64,000 bases of DNA, from NCBI GenBank assembly GCA_035276085.1, contig DATELY010000025.1, positions 1 to 64,000 of the forward strand. The letters are read 5' to 3'. Both the position numbers and the translations under genes were made by a program. Shown piece by piece: positions 44,899-52,497 of the stretch. How positions within the stretch are numbered: position 1 is the first letter of the stretch; every line of letters starts with the position of its first letter. This DNA comes from DATELY01 sp035276085 (GTDB lineage: Bacteria; Pseudomonadota; Gammaproteobacteria; Steroidobacterales; Steroidobacteraceae). A model generated the notes under the pieces. The model ran no database searches, was not told where the DNA came from, and saw only the letters and a program-made list of their open reading frames with translations.

Positions 44899-46148
44899 GA
44901 GCGTTTCCAGTTCACTTGCAATGCGCCTGTGTGCTCGAAGCGATAGCGGCCGTCGAGCCAGCCGAGGCCGAATAGCGTGAGTACGTCGCTGTAGTACGCC
45001 TGATTGGTTTTCAGCGATTGCGCTTCCACGCGCGCGCGATGCGTTTGCAGTGCCGGGTTCTGATCGATCGCGAGCAATGGCAACAGCGCGGCAGAGAAGC
45101 CCGGCGAGCCTTCGCCTCGAAACGCGAGCGTGCGCACGTCGACTTCCTCGGGCGGAGCCGGATGCGCGGCCGTGTGCTCGACCATCGGTTGCAGGCGGCG
45201 CACGAGCTTGCCCAGCCGCGGCTCGGACGTCGGCAACATGCCTGCCCACAGATACACGCGAATGGCGTTGTAGCTGCCAAGCGCACCGGTTTCGCTATCG
45301 GGCATGAAACCCGTACCGGTGTGGTACTCGATCCAGTCGGATGCAAACCCGCGCGGCGCAGATTCCAGAATCACGCGCTCCGACGAGCCGATCACTTCAT
45401 CCCACAGCGGATCGCGGCTCTCGTGCGCAATGCCGCGCAGTACCTGGATGGGCGCGTAGCTCGCATTCAAGCGCCAGCGACTGCCTTCGACGAACCCGCG
45501 TGGCCCTGGGAGCAGCATGGCGCCAAGACCTGGGATGGCCGCGACTTCCTCCCTCAGGATTCGACGCGACAGCTCACGCGAGGTATCCGCGTAACCGCTC
45601 TGTCGCCACAGGCGGCCCGCCTGCGCGAGTGTGTATGCAATCCAGAGATCCGAATCCGACGCCGCGTTGGCATCCAGCACGCGCCACGTGCCGTCGTCCG
45701 CCCTGCCCCACTGCCATGCAGGCAGCGTTCGTTGCAGATTGCCCTGCGCGAGGTTGTTCTCCGTCCACTGCAACAGGCGAGCGAACGTCATCGAGTCGTT
45801 CGCGACCAGCGCAAAGAACAGCGCGTACGACTGGCCTTCGGAGGTCGTGATCTGCCGCTCGCTGCTGGCGTCGATCACGCGTCCGTCGGGGCTCACATAG
45901 AGCTGTTTGAAGCGCTCCCACTGCGGCCATGGGTCGCAGCGTGCCCCCACCCCAGCCCTCTGATGTGCAGGATGCACGAATGGCGCGAGCGCAGGGATGC
46001 GCAGGAGCGGCCCCCGCTGCGCAGGGGAGGGAGTCGGAATCGTGTCGCAACTTCTGGCTCCCTCCCCTGCGCAGCGGGGGAGGGCTGGGGTGGGGGCAAA
46101 CACCACACCGCACACAACCCACGCAGCGAAGATGCGAAGCCACTCCAT
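44880..46148 (-). CDS. bcsZ: Cellulose-operon endoglucanase BcsZ (GH8), with repeat insert and Asn for the catalytic base
   Basis: 422 aa, about 50 more than usual. A short signal sequence (residues 1-18) is followed by residues 18-69 encoded by two palindromic repeats; the mature family sequence starts only at CDPWPQWERF (71-80). The catalytic acid is Glu104 in TTSEGQSY. At the place of the known base Asp (E. coli SYDAIRVY, Asp243) this protein has GSYNAIRVY, Asn294. The remaining active-site surroundings (LPAWQWG, DANAASDSDLW, PGLGAMLLPG) are intact. BcsZ trims nascent periplasmic cellulose. It starts 15 bp after bcsB and overlaps bcsC. Confidence 0.92.
   Translation of the reverse strand: MEWLRIFAAWVVCGVVFAPTPALPRCAGEGARSCDTIPTPSPAQRGPLLRIPALAPFVHPAHQRAGVGARCDPWPQWERFKQLYVSPDGRVIDASSERQITTSEGQSYALFFALVANDSMTFARLLQWTENNLAQGNLQRTLPAWQWGRADDGTWRVLDANAASDSDLWIAYTLAQAGRLWRQSGYADTSRELSRRILREEVAAIPGLGAMLLPGPRGFVEGSRWRLNASYAPIQVLRGIAHESRDPLWDEVIGSSERVILESAPRGFASDWIEYHTGTGFMPDSETGALGSYNAIRVYLWAGMLPTSEPRLGKLVRRLQPMVEHTAAHPAPPEEVDVRTLAFRGEGSPGFSAALLPLLAIDQNPALQTHRARVEAQSLKTNQAYYSDVLTLFGLGWLDGRYRFEHTGALQVNWKRSCAPTP
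45943..46033 (-). repeat. Palindromic repeat, long form, copy E inside bcsZ
   Basis: 91 bp with the same core as copy D. Read in the bcsZ frame, its product repeats 22 of 25 residues of the BcsC segment. Its two ends pair exactly with copy F: 45943-45959 with 46081-46097, and 46017-46033 with 46058-46074 (17 bp each). Confidence 0.85.
46058..46097 (+). repeat. Palindromic repeat, short form, copy F inside bcsZ
   Basis: 40 bp, CTCCCTCCCCTGCGCAG then CGGGGGAGGG and CTGGGGTGGGGGC. Inverted relative to copy E and 24 bp from it. E and F together could fold into a very stable long hairpin near the 5' end of the bcsZ message. Confidence 0.85.
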
Positions 46149-46163
46149 GCGCAGCTCATCCCA

Positions 46164-48431
46164 CTACGATTGTGCGTTCGTGGCCGCCAAGCGACGCGTC
46201 ACGCGACGTTGCAGCCAGCCATACGCCCACATGGCCACGACCACCGCCAGCGTCAGTGCGATGAGCGTGAGCAACACGGGGTGCCGTGAGATGTGGAACC
46301 AAACCCGCTTCCACCACGAGAGCGAACCCACGTAGTACACGTCCTCGCCCTGATAACTTTGCACGGCAGTGGCGCGGACGATCGCAAGATCGCCACGCAC
46401 CTCGGAAACCTTGCCGTCGTTTTCCAAGGTCGCGACCAGCGAGCGCGCAGCGGCATCGTCGGTGCCGGCCAGCGCCACCACGGTTCTGCCGGACGTCAGC
46501 GGCGACTCGAAGCTGATGAATGCGCCGAGCGAGCCACTCGCCGCAACTTCGACATGGGCCTGGCCGCCGGCCCGCTCCTCGCGATCGAAGCCGAATACAC
46601 CGGCAGCGATCGGCTCCTGGCGATACTTGCGCTGCGGCGCCGACAGCACGAGGCCGAGATCCTTGCCCCAGGTCGCGAGCAGCTCGTTGGAGCGTTCGCC
46701 GCTCAGGATCAAGAGGTCTGCATCTTCCGCCTGCTTTGCATCCGCGACATCGACGAGCCGATAGCGCGTGGCGACGGCGCCGGTGTGTCGACCCATGCGT
46801 CCCAGCACGAAGAACAACTGCTCGAGGTGCTCCGCGCTCGTGAGATCGGGAAGCACGATCACCGTCTCTGCGAGATCCGCATAGCGCGTGAATGGATAGC
46901 CGGCGTTGGCAAACAACGCGAGGTTGGGCATCGCCGTGTAGTGCGGAAAGCTCGTCAGATCGATCGTTGAATCCGGATCGATCGACTGGCGCGCGTTGTC
47001 CGCGACCTCGGTACTGCAGTAGGAATCGCGGCGATACTCCATTGCGAACTGGAACTGCATCTGATTGTTGCTGGCCATCTGGAACGCCGGGATCAGCAAC
47101 CCTTCGCTCTGCTGCACGCCCGGGCTTTGCAGCAGCGGTACGAGCAGCTTGCCGCCGTTCGCCGTGTCTGCTTCCGAACGCAAGCGATACGAGCGCAGCA
47201 GTTGATTGTTGATGCTCACGCTCAAGAGCGAGTTGTCGCGCTCGACAGGTGCCGTGTAGCGATAGCGCAGATCGACCGGCACGCCGGCGTGATTCCACGT
47301 GAACAAATCGGGCGGCAGGCGCAGGTTCACTCGAATCGGTGCCGGCTGCACGCCACTGCCCTGCAGCTGCAACGGCGAGTCCACGAGCTCACCCAGTTTC
47401 ACCGGTCGATCGGTGCGCACCCATCGCGGCGCGTCGTACGCGGCACGGCGCTCGTACTTCACAGCCGTGATCGTGGCGCTCGTACCGGACAACACCGGGC
47501 TGCCCAACGTGACACCTTCGACGGCTCGTTGCAGCTGTGCGTCATCGCGACCTTGAAATACCAGGAGCTTCACGCCTGCCTGGGTCGGATGATCGATGAT
47601 GCTGACAGTGGGTTGCTGCACGTCGGCCAGCTGCAACTGCGCCGGGCGCGACGCATTGGTCGCGAACACCAACGCATGACGCGACGGCAATGCATCGAAG
47701 CTCACCGGAAAGCGCGCACCGCGATAGTCCGCCAGCATGCCGAACCAGGACGCAGCCACGCCAACCGATCGCACCAGCGCGCGTGACGGGCGCGCAGGCA
47801 ACACGACAGGCAGCTCCACGCGGCGGTTGTCACGGCGATCGAAGAAAGGGGCCGGCAGGTACGACAACTCATTGCGCAGCTCCAGCGGCCGGAACGACAG
47901 TTCGAGCTCGCTGTGCTGGCTGATCGAAGCCCAGAGCGAGGAGTGCTGCAGGTTTTCGCAATCGAGCGTGTAGTGCCCGATGAGATCGAAGCGCAGCTCG
48001 TTGTAGTCGCTGAAATAGCGCGGATCGAGCTCCACTTCACGTTCGATCTCGCGTCCCGACTGATCGTGCGGCAACGGTAACGCGGCCAGCACCTGGCCAT
48101 TCAGGCTTACGCGCAGATGCGACAGGTCCGGCAACATCGAGGGCGAATAGGTCAGGCGCAGACGCAACTTCGCGGCGACGACGACTTCATCCATGCGCGT
48201 ACCCAGGTTCACCCCGGCCATGGGCTGCACACCGCGGAGATCCATCGAGCCGACGCCGAGATCGGCGAAACTGACTTTGACCTGACGCAAGCTGACGTCG
48301 TCGCTCGCTTCGCCCGTCGCAGCGTGGGCCGATGCAGCAAAGGCACCCACGCACGCGCAGGACAGCGCGATGCCATGAGCCCACTGACGGACAGCACGCA
48401 TCACCCACGATTTCACAAGCTGCAGATTCAT
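46164..48431 (-). CDS. bcsB: Cellulose synthase periplasmic/regulatory subunit BcsB
   Basis: 755 aa. A signal peptide ends near residue 38 (ASAHA). Two repeats of carbohydrate-binding plus flavodoxin-like domains follow, recognised by LRLRLTYSPSMLPDLSHLRVSLNGQ, LDCENLQHSSLWASI and YRRDSYCSTEVADNARQSIDPDS. A single C-terminal membrane helix (LTLIALTLAVVVAMWAYGWL) packs against BcsA. It guides the glucan through the periplasm. ATG overlaps the stop of the TPR gene upstream. No repeat insert is present in this gene. Confidence 0.94.
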   Translation of the reverse strand: MNLQLVKSWVMRAVRQWAHGIALSCACVGAFAASAHAATGEASDDVSLRQVKVSFADLGVGSMDLRGVQPMAGVNLGTRMDEVVVAAKLRLRLTYSPSMLPDLSHLRVSLNGQVLAALPLPHDQSGREIEREVELDPRYFSDYNELRFDLIGHYTLDCENLQHSSLWASISQHSELELSFRPLELRNELSYLPAPFFDRRDNRRVELPVVLPARPSRALVRSVGVAASWFGMLADYRGARFPVSFDALPSRHALVFATNASRPAQLQLADVQQPTVSIIDHPTQAGVKLLVFQGRDDAQLQRAVEGVTLGSPVLSGTSATITAVKYERRAAYDAPRWVRTDRPVKLGELVDSPLQLQGSGVQPAPIRVNLRLPPDLFTWNHAGVPVDLRYRYTAPVERDNSLLSVSINNQLLRSYRLRSEADTANGGKLLVPLLQSPGVQQSEGLLIPAFQMASNNQMQFQFAMEYRRDSYCSTEVADNARQSIDPDSTIDLTSFPHYTAMPNLALFANAGYPFTRYADLAETVIVLPDLTSAEHLEQLFFVLGRMGRHTGAVATRYRLVDVADAKQAEDADLLILSGERSNELLATWGKDLGLVLSAPQRKYRQEPIAAGVFGFDREERAGGQAHVEVAASGSLGAFISFESPLTSGRTVVALAGTDDAAARSLVATLENDGKVSEVRGDLAIVRATAVQSYQGEDVYYVGSLSWWKRVWFHISRHPVLLTLIALTLAVVVAMWAYGWLQRRVTRRLAATNAQS

Positions 48432-48952
48432 TGGCTCGACTCGGTCGAAGGCGGATCGGGAGGCAGTGTGGGCAAGGCTGCGGCCTTGGCGCGCGCGCTC
48501 GTGCGAGCGGCGCCGGCAGCGGTGTAGGCTTGCCCGGCGAGCTCGACGTACAGGTCACCCAACTGTTCCTGCAGCGCGGCTTTGTCGGTGTTCAGGCTCA
48601 ATGCCCTCTGCAACGGCGCGATCGCTTTCGCAGGCTGTCCTTGGCGCACATAGAGCGCAGCGAGTTGCGCGTAGGGCTCGGGTAATTGCGGATAGTCGTC
48701 CGTCAGACGCGCGAACACGTCGACCGCGGCAGCGAGCTTGCCCGCAGCCGCAAGACGCAAGCCTTCCGCGAACTGAGCCTCCGCACGCGAGCGCGACTGC
48801 ATGCCAGCGTGCGCCCCACCATTCGACGGTGGGCTGGCAAGATCGGCGGCGCGGCTCGTGTTGATACCAGGGATCGCGCCCGCAAGCACGGCACACGCCC
48901 ACCACGCATTTCGCAATCCGAGGCGGGAACTGACGCATCGAAACCGGCTCAC
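48428..48952 (-). CDS. Small TPR-repeat secreted protein, first gene of bcsBZC operon
   Basis: 174 aa from GTG at 48952, chosen because GGAGTGA lies 5 nt upstream; the frame is open further but without a better start. A signal or anchor segment (NAWWACAVLAGAIPG) is followed by two to three TPR units (AEGLRLAAAGKLAAAVDVFARL; AALYVRQGQPAKAIAPLQRAL). The stop overlaps bcsB (ATGA), so it belongs to the cellulose operon. I know no named Bcs protein matching it. Probably a periplasmic scaffold or assembly factor. Confidence 0.72.
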   Translation of the reverse strand: MSRFRCVSSRLGLRNAWWACAVLAGAIPGINTSRAADLASPPSNGGAHAGMQSRSRAEAQFAEGLRLAAAGKLAAAVDVFARLTDDYPQLPEPYAQLAALYVRQGQPAKAIAPLQRALSLNTDKAALQEQLGDLYVELAGQAYTAAGAARTSARAKAAALPTLPPDPPSTESSQ

Positions 48953-49226
48953 ATCGTCACTCCATGTTTCCTGCAGCCACGTTATCGGCTGAAGTGCCCG
49001 GACCTCAATCAGAGCAAGTGCCCTGGGGGCGTAAGGTCGTTGCCTATTGCTGCCTAAGGTGTTCGATACAATGCGCCGCGCACGCGACCGGGTGTGAAGT
49101 AGCGCACGGTTGTGGCCAGCGGGTGTATCCGTATCGGACGACGCAGACGCGTCATGAGGTTTGCAATGGCGGTTCGAATGAAGGAAGGATGTCCGTGCCA
49201 GCAGCAGTACACTTGATCGACCTGTC

Positions 49227-50597
49227 GTGAAAGCCCTTCTCGCCATCATCGCCACTCTGTTCCTCGCGACCTGTTCGCAGCCACCGAGCGTGCTGGAGCA
49301 GATCTTGCGCGGTGGCGAGCTGCGCGTGGTCACGCGCAATTTGCCGAGTGCGTACTACCTGGGCGCCGCTGGACCGCAGGGCCCCGAATACGATCTGGCC
49401 GCCCAGTTTGCCGCTGCGCTCGGCGTGAAGCTCTTCATCTACTCGGTGCCCAACAGCGCGGACGTGCTACGCGAGCTCGCGGCGCGGCGCGCTCACATCG
49501 CCGCTGCAGGCCTGACACGAGGCCAGCCCTTACCGGCCGGGGTGACATACGGCCCGCCGTATCAGCAAGTGCGCGAACATTTGATTTTCCGCATGGGCGC
49601 GTCGCGGCCCGCGGGTATTCGCGCGGCGGGAGCAGGACATATCGAAGTCGTCGCGGGCAGCGCTCATGCGCAGACGCTGGATGAGTTCCGTGCGCGCTAT
49701 CCGGATCTCGCGTGGGTGGAAAATCCCAACACGGAAACGGAAGAGCTCCTGTATCGACTCTCCAAACGCGAGCTCGACTACACGATTGCCGATTCGAACG
49801 AGTTCGCGATCAGCCGTGCCTTCCATCCGGAGATCCGCATCGCCTTCGATCTCAACACGGGCAAGTCGCTCGCGTGGGCATTGGACGCGCGCGACACGAG
49901 CCTGGTCAGCCGCGTCACGGCCTACTTCGCAGGCATTCGTGCCGATGGCACGCTGACCAACATTCTCAACACGTACTACGCGAGCCGCGACCGCTTCGAC
50001 TACATCCAGTCACGCGATTTCATCCAGCACATCGAGACCCGGCTGCCGCAGTACCGACAGTGGTTCAAGGAGGCCGGCGACGCTGTGGGAGTGGATTGGC
50101 GGCTGCTGGCCGCGATCGGCTACCAGGAATCCCACTGGAATCCGACGGCCACCTCGTTCACCGGTGTGCGCGGTCTCATGATGCTGACCGAAGAAACGGC
50201 GCAACTGCTCGACATCGTCGATCGCACCGATCCGCGCTCCAGCATCTTCGGCGGCGCACGCTATTTCGCGCGCATCCGCGCCCGCATCCCGCAGCGCGTT
50301 CCCGAACCCGATCGCACGTGGCTCTCGCTCGCAGCGTACAACGTGGGCATTGGCCACCTGGAAGATGCGCGCATCCTCACGCAGCTGCACGGCAAGAACC
50401 CCGATCTCTGGACCGACGTGCGCGATCACCTGCCGTTGCTCACGCAGGAGAAGTGGTACACGCGCGTGAAGCGCGGGTACGCCCGTGGGTGGGAGCCCGT
50501 ACGGTTCGTGGAGAACATCCGCGGCTATCGCGACATTCTGGATTGGGTGGCGGCGGATACGGGCAGGCCGGCGGAGCGGGACGCTGCGGCGCTGTGA
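49227..50597 (+). CDS. mltF: Membrane-bound lytic murein transglycosylase F
   Basis: 456 aa from GTG. Lipobox LFLATC anchors it to the outer membrane (Cys near residue 16). A periplasmic amino-acid-binding-like regulatory domain (RGGELRVVTRNLPSAYYL to about 265) is followed by an SLT catalytic domain with the Glu in GYQESHWNP near residue 303, GLMMLTEETA and the AAYNVGIGHLEDA motif. It cleaves peptidoglycan to 1,6-anhydromuropeptides. MltF is widespread in gammaproteobacteria. Divergent from the bcs operon, probably unrelated in function. Confidence 0.93.
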   Translation: MKALLAIIATLFLATCSQPPSVLEQILRGGELRVVTRNLPSAYYLGAAGPQGPEYDLAAQFAAALGVKLFIYSVPNSADVLRELAARRAHIAAAGLTRGQPLPAGVTYGPPYQQVREHLIFRMGASRPAGIRAAGAGHIEVVAGSAHAQTLDEFRARYPDLAWVENPNTETEELLYRLSKRELDYTIADSNEFAISRAFHPEIRIAFDLNTGKSLAWALDARDTSLVSRVTAYFAGIRADGTLTNILNTYYASRDRFDYIQSRDFIQHIETRLPQYRQWFKEAGDAVGVDWRLLAAIGYQESHWNPTATSFTGVRGLMMLTEETAQLLDIVDRTDPRSSIFGGARYFARIRARIPQRVPEPDRTWLSLAAYNVGIGHLEDARILTQLHGKNPDLWTDVRDHLPLLTQEKWYTRVKRGYARGWEPVRFVENIRGYRDILDWVAADTGRPAERDAAAL

Positions 50598-50634
50598 GGC
50601 TGGTTCGGTCGGTTTACGCGATACCGTTTCGTAT

Positions 50635-50739
50635 GCGTCCCTTCCCTTGCGTAGCGAAGCGCAGCGGGGGCCGCTCCTGCGCATCCATGCGCCCGCGCCA
50701 TTTGTGCATCCCTGCACAGCAGAAGGACAGGATGGGGGC
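50635..50739 (-). repeat. Palindromic repeat, long form, copy G
   Basis: GCGTCCCTTCCCTTGCG ... GGGGGCCGCTCCTGCGCATC ... CAGGATGGGGGC, 105 bp. It has the same core as A, D and E in opposite orientation to A. It lies 37 bp after the mltF stop. Confidence 0.85.
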
Positions 50740-50776
50740 TTCTTAACTCTTACGAGCCACACAGCCAACTTCACCA

Positions 50777-50819
50777 CCCCCACCCTGTCCCTCCCCCGCT
50801 GCCGCAAGGGAGGGGACGC
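50777..50819 (+). repeat. Palindromic repeat, short form, copy H
   Basis: CCCCCACCCTGTCCCTCCC ... GGGAGGGGACGC, 43 bp. Inverted relative to copy G and 37 bp from it, the same long-plus-inverted-short pairing as E/F. Located between mltF and tadA, 20 bp from the tadA stop, and may end transcription there. Confidence 0.8.
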
Positions 50820-50838
50820 CATTGCAAGCATCGTGGCG

Positions 50839-51288
50839 TCATCGCCTGGCCGCGAAGAACTCCCGCAGCAACTCACCGCATTCATCGCTCATCAGTCCAC
50901 TCTCGCAATCGATGCGATGGTTCAACGCCGGGTTCTGCGTCACGTTGAAAATACTGCCGGATGCGCCCGCACGTGGATCGCTCGAGCCGTAGACCAGGCG
51001 CTTCACACGTGCATGCACCATCGCGCCGGCGCACATCGCGCACGGCTCCAGCGTGACGTAGAGCGTCGCATGCGCCAGTCGATACGAACCGAGTGCTTGC
51101 GCTGCGGCGCGTAACGCAACGATCTCCGCATGTGCCGTGGGATCGTGAGTTGCGATCGGACGATTCCAGCCTTCACCGATGATCTTGCGTTCATGCACGA
51201 CGACTGCGCCAACGGGCACCTCGCCTGCCGCGGCCGCTGCGCGTGCGAGCTCGATGGCTCGCTGCATGAAGGTCAGGTCGAACGACAT
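50839..51288 (-). CDS. tadA: tRNA-specific adenosine deaminase
   Basis: 149 aa. The cytidine-deaminase-fold zinc site is HAE (about residue 53) and PCAMC (about 83-87), with the proton-shuttle Glu in HAE. VPVGAVVV, MVHARVKRLVYG and the C-terminal LREFF agree with TadA, which converts A34 to inosine in tRNA-Arg(ACG). Essential in most bacteria, so a core-genome landmark between two accessory regions. Confidence 0.93.
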   Translation of the reverse strand: MSFDLTFMQRAIELARAAAAAGEVPVGAVVVHERKIIGEGWNRPIATHDPTAHAEIVALRAAAQALGSYRLAHATLYVTLEPCAMCAGAMVHARVKRLVYGSSDPRAGASGSIFNVTQNPALNHRIDCESGLMSDECGELLREFFAARR

Positions 51289-51331
51289 GGCTATCTATTA
51301 AATTTGGATCTGACTAGCATAAAGTAAAACC

Positions 51332-51347
51332 GCCCCGCACCCGGGGC
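51332..51347. other. GC hairpin in tadA/ord-like divergent region
   Basis: GCCCC (51332-51336) and GGGGC (51343-51347) form a short hairpin in a 156-bp gap that also contains a locally AT-rich stretch (51295-51330) near the tadA start. No T-run follows; role unclear. Confidence 0.35.
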
Positions 51348-51444
51348 AGGCCGCTCTCAGGCGACTTCTAAAGCTTTCGCACATTCAGCCCTCCGCGGGG
51401 ATTTAAGAGGGCGCCCGCCAACGTTGATAAGTGGAGCATACGGG

Positions 51445-52470
51445 ATGAACCCCAAGGCACGCTTCGAACCCAAGATCATCATCCACGGTGCGGGCAACGT
51501 AGCCCGCCGATTGACGCGCTTCTGCCACCGCAAACGTTGGCCAATCGTTGCCTGCTTCAGCCGCGCAGGATCGAAGCTGGGTCAGGACATCGGGCGCCTT
51601 GCGGGGCTGGAGGAAGACCTTGGGGTCGAGGTCCGCGACTTTGCCGCCGCAGACCTTGTCGGCATCGATGCCGATGTCGCGCTCATCGCCACGACCGACA
51701 TGTTGGAACTGAACTTTCCGGTTTATGAGCGCTACCTCAGTGCCGGAATCAATGTCCTGTGTCACGGCGCGCAATCCTACAATCCGCGCTTCGAGAACCC
51801 CGCGATCGCGGAGCAGATCGATCAGCTGGCGAGAGCCGGTGAGGTGACTTTCACTGGAAGCGGCATCTGGGATACCACGCGTCTGTGGTCAGCGATCATC
51901 GCAGCAGGCACCTGCCTGGAGATCGACAGCGTCGTCCACACCGCGCAGGCGGAGATCGGACGACAGGGGGCGCGGTTCGAGGCCGAAATCGGCGTCGGCA
52001 TGACGCCCGAGGATTACTGCGCCAAGTACGCCGCGGAACCCAATTCGCTGAGTACGTTCTTGCATGGGCCCTCAGTGATGGTGCTCCAGACACTGGGCTG
52101 CAGAATCACGGATGTGCGCAAACGCGCCGAGCCCATCGTTTTCGATGTAGACGTCTTCTCCCCATACACCAAGACACACTTTCCTGCGGGTATCGTGATC
52201 GGCACCCGGATCGTTGCCGATGTAACCACTGCCGAAGGAATCAGCGGCAAGACAGCGGTGGAGTACCGGCTGTTTCGCCCGGGAGAAATAGAAGAGTTGC
52301 GCTGGCAGATCAACGGCATGCCGGGTCTGCAGATCAACGTTGTGCGGGACGACACCGCCAACCTTTCGGCGGCAAGCCTGTTCAATCGCATTCCCGACGT
52401 GTTGGCCGCACCTCCGGGGATCGTCGAGATCACCAAGATGGGCCCGCTCAAATCGAGCGTGCTCCGCTAG
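51445..52470 (+). CDS. NAD(P)-dependent amine/imine dehydrogenase, DapB/Ord-like
   Basis: 341 aa from ATG at 51445; a TTG 21 bp upstream is possible. N-terminal Rossmann IIIHGAGNVARRLTRF, then TTDMLELNFPVYERYLSAGINVLCHGAQSYNP and ITFTGSGIWDTTR-type segments as in the 2,4-diaminopentanoate dehydrogenase/dihydrodipicolinate reductase-like group. These act on imines or amino acids with NAD(P). It begins a + strand set with a sulfotransferase-fold gene, a TonB receptor and a tannase-family enzyme. Exact substrate unknown. Confidence 0.7.
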   Translation: MNPKARFEPKIIIHGAGNVARRLTRFCHRKRWPIVACFSRAGSKLGQDIGRLAGLEEDLGVEVRDFAAADLVGIDADVALIATTDMLELNFPVYERYLSAGINVLCHGAQSYNPRFENPAIAEQIDQLARAGEVTFTGSGIWDTTRLWSAIIAAGTCLEIDSVVHTAQAEIGRQGARFEAEIGVGMTPEDYCAKYAAEPNSLSTFLHGPSVMVLQTLGCRITDVRKRAEPIVFDVDVFSPYTKTHFPAGIVIGTRIVADVTTAEGISGKTAVEYRLFRPGEIEELRWQINGMPGLQINVVRDDTANLSAASLFNRIPDVLAAPPGIVEITKMGPLKSSVLR

Positions 52471-52497
52471 CCCTGAACCCGTCCTGGGCGAGCAATC

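Noticed and set aside
44898..45249. Upstream extension of the bcsC frame
   Set aside because: Entirely within bcsZ coding sequence; the signal peptide at 44898 defines the true start.
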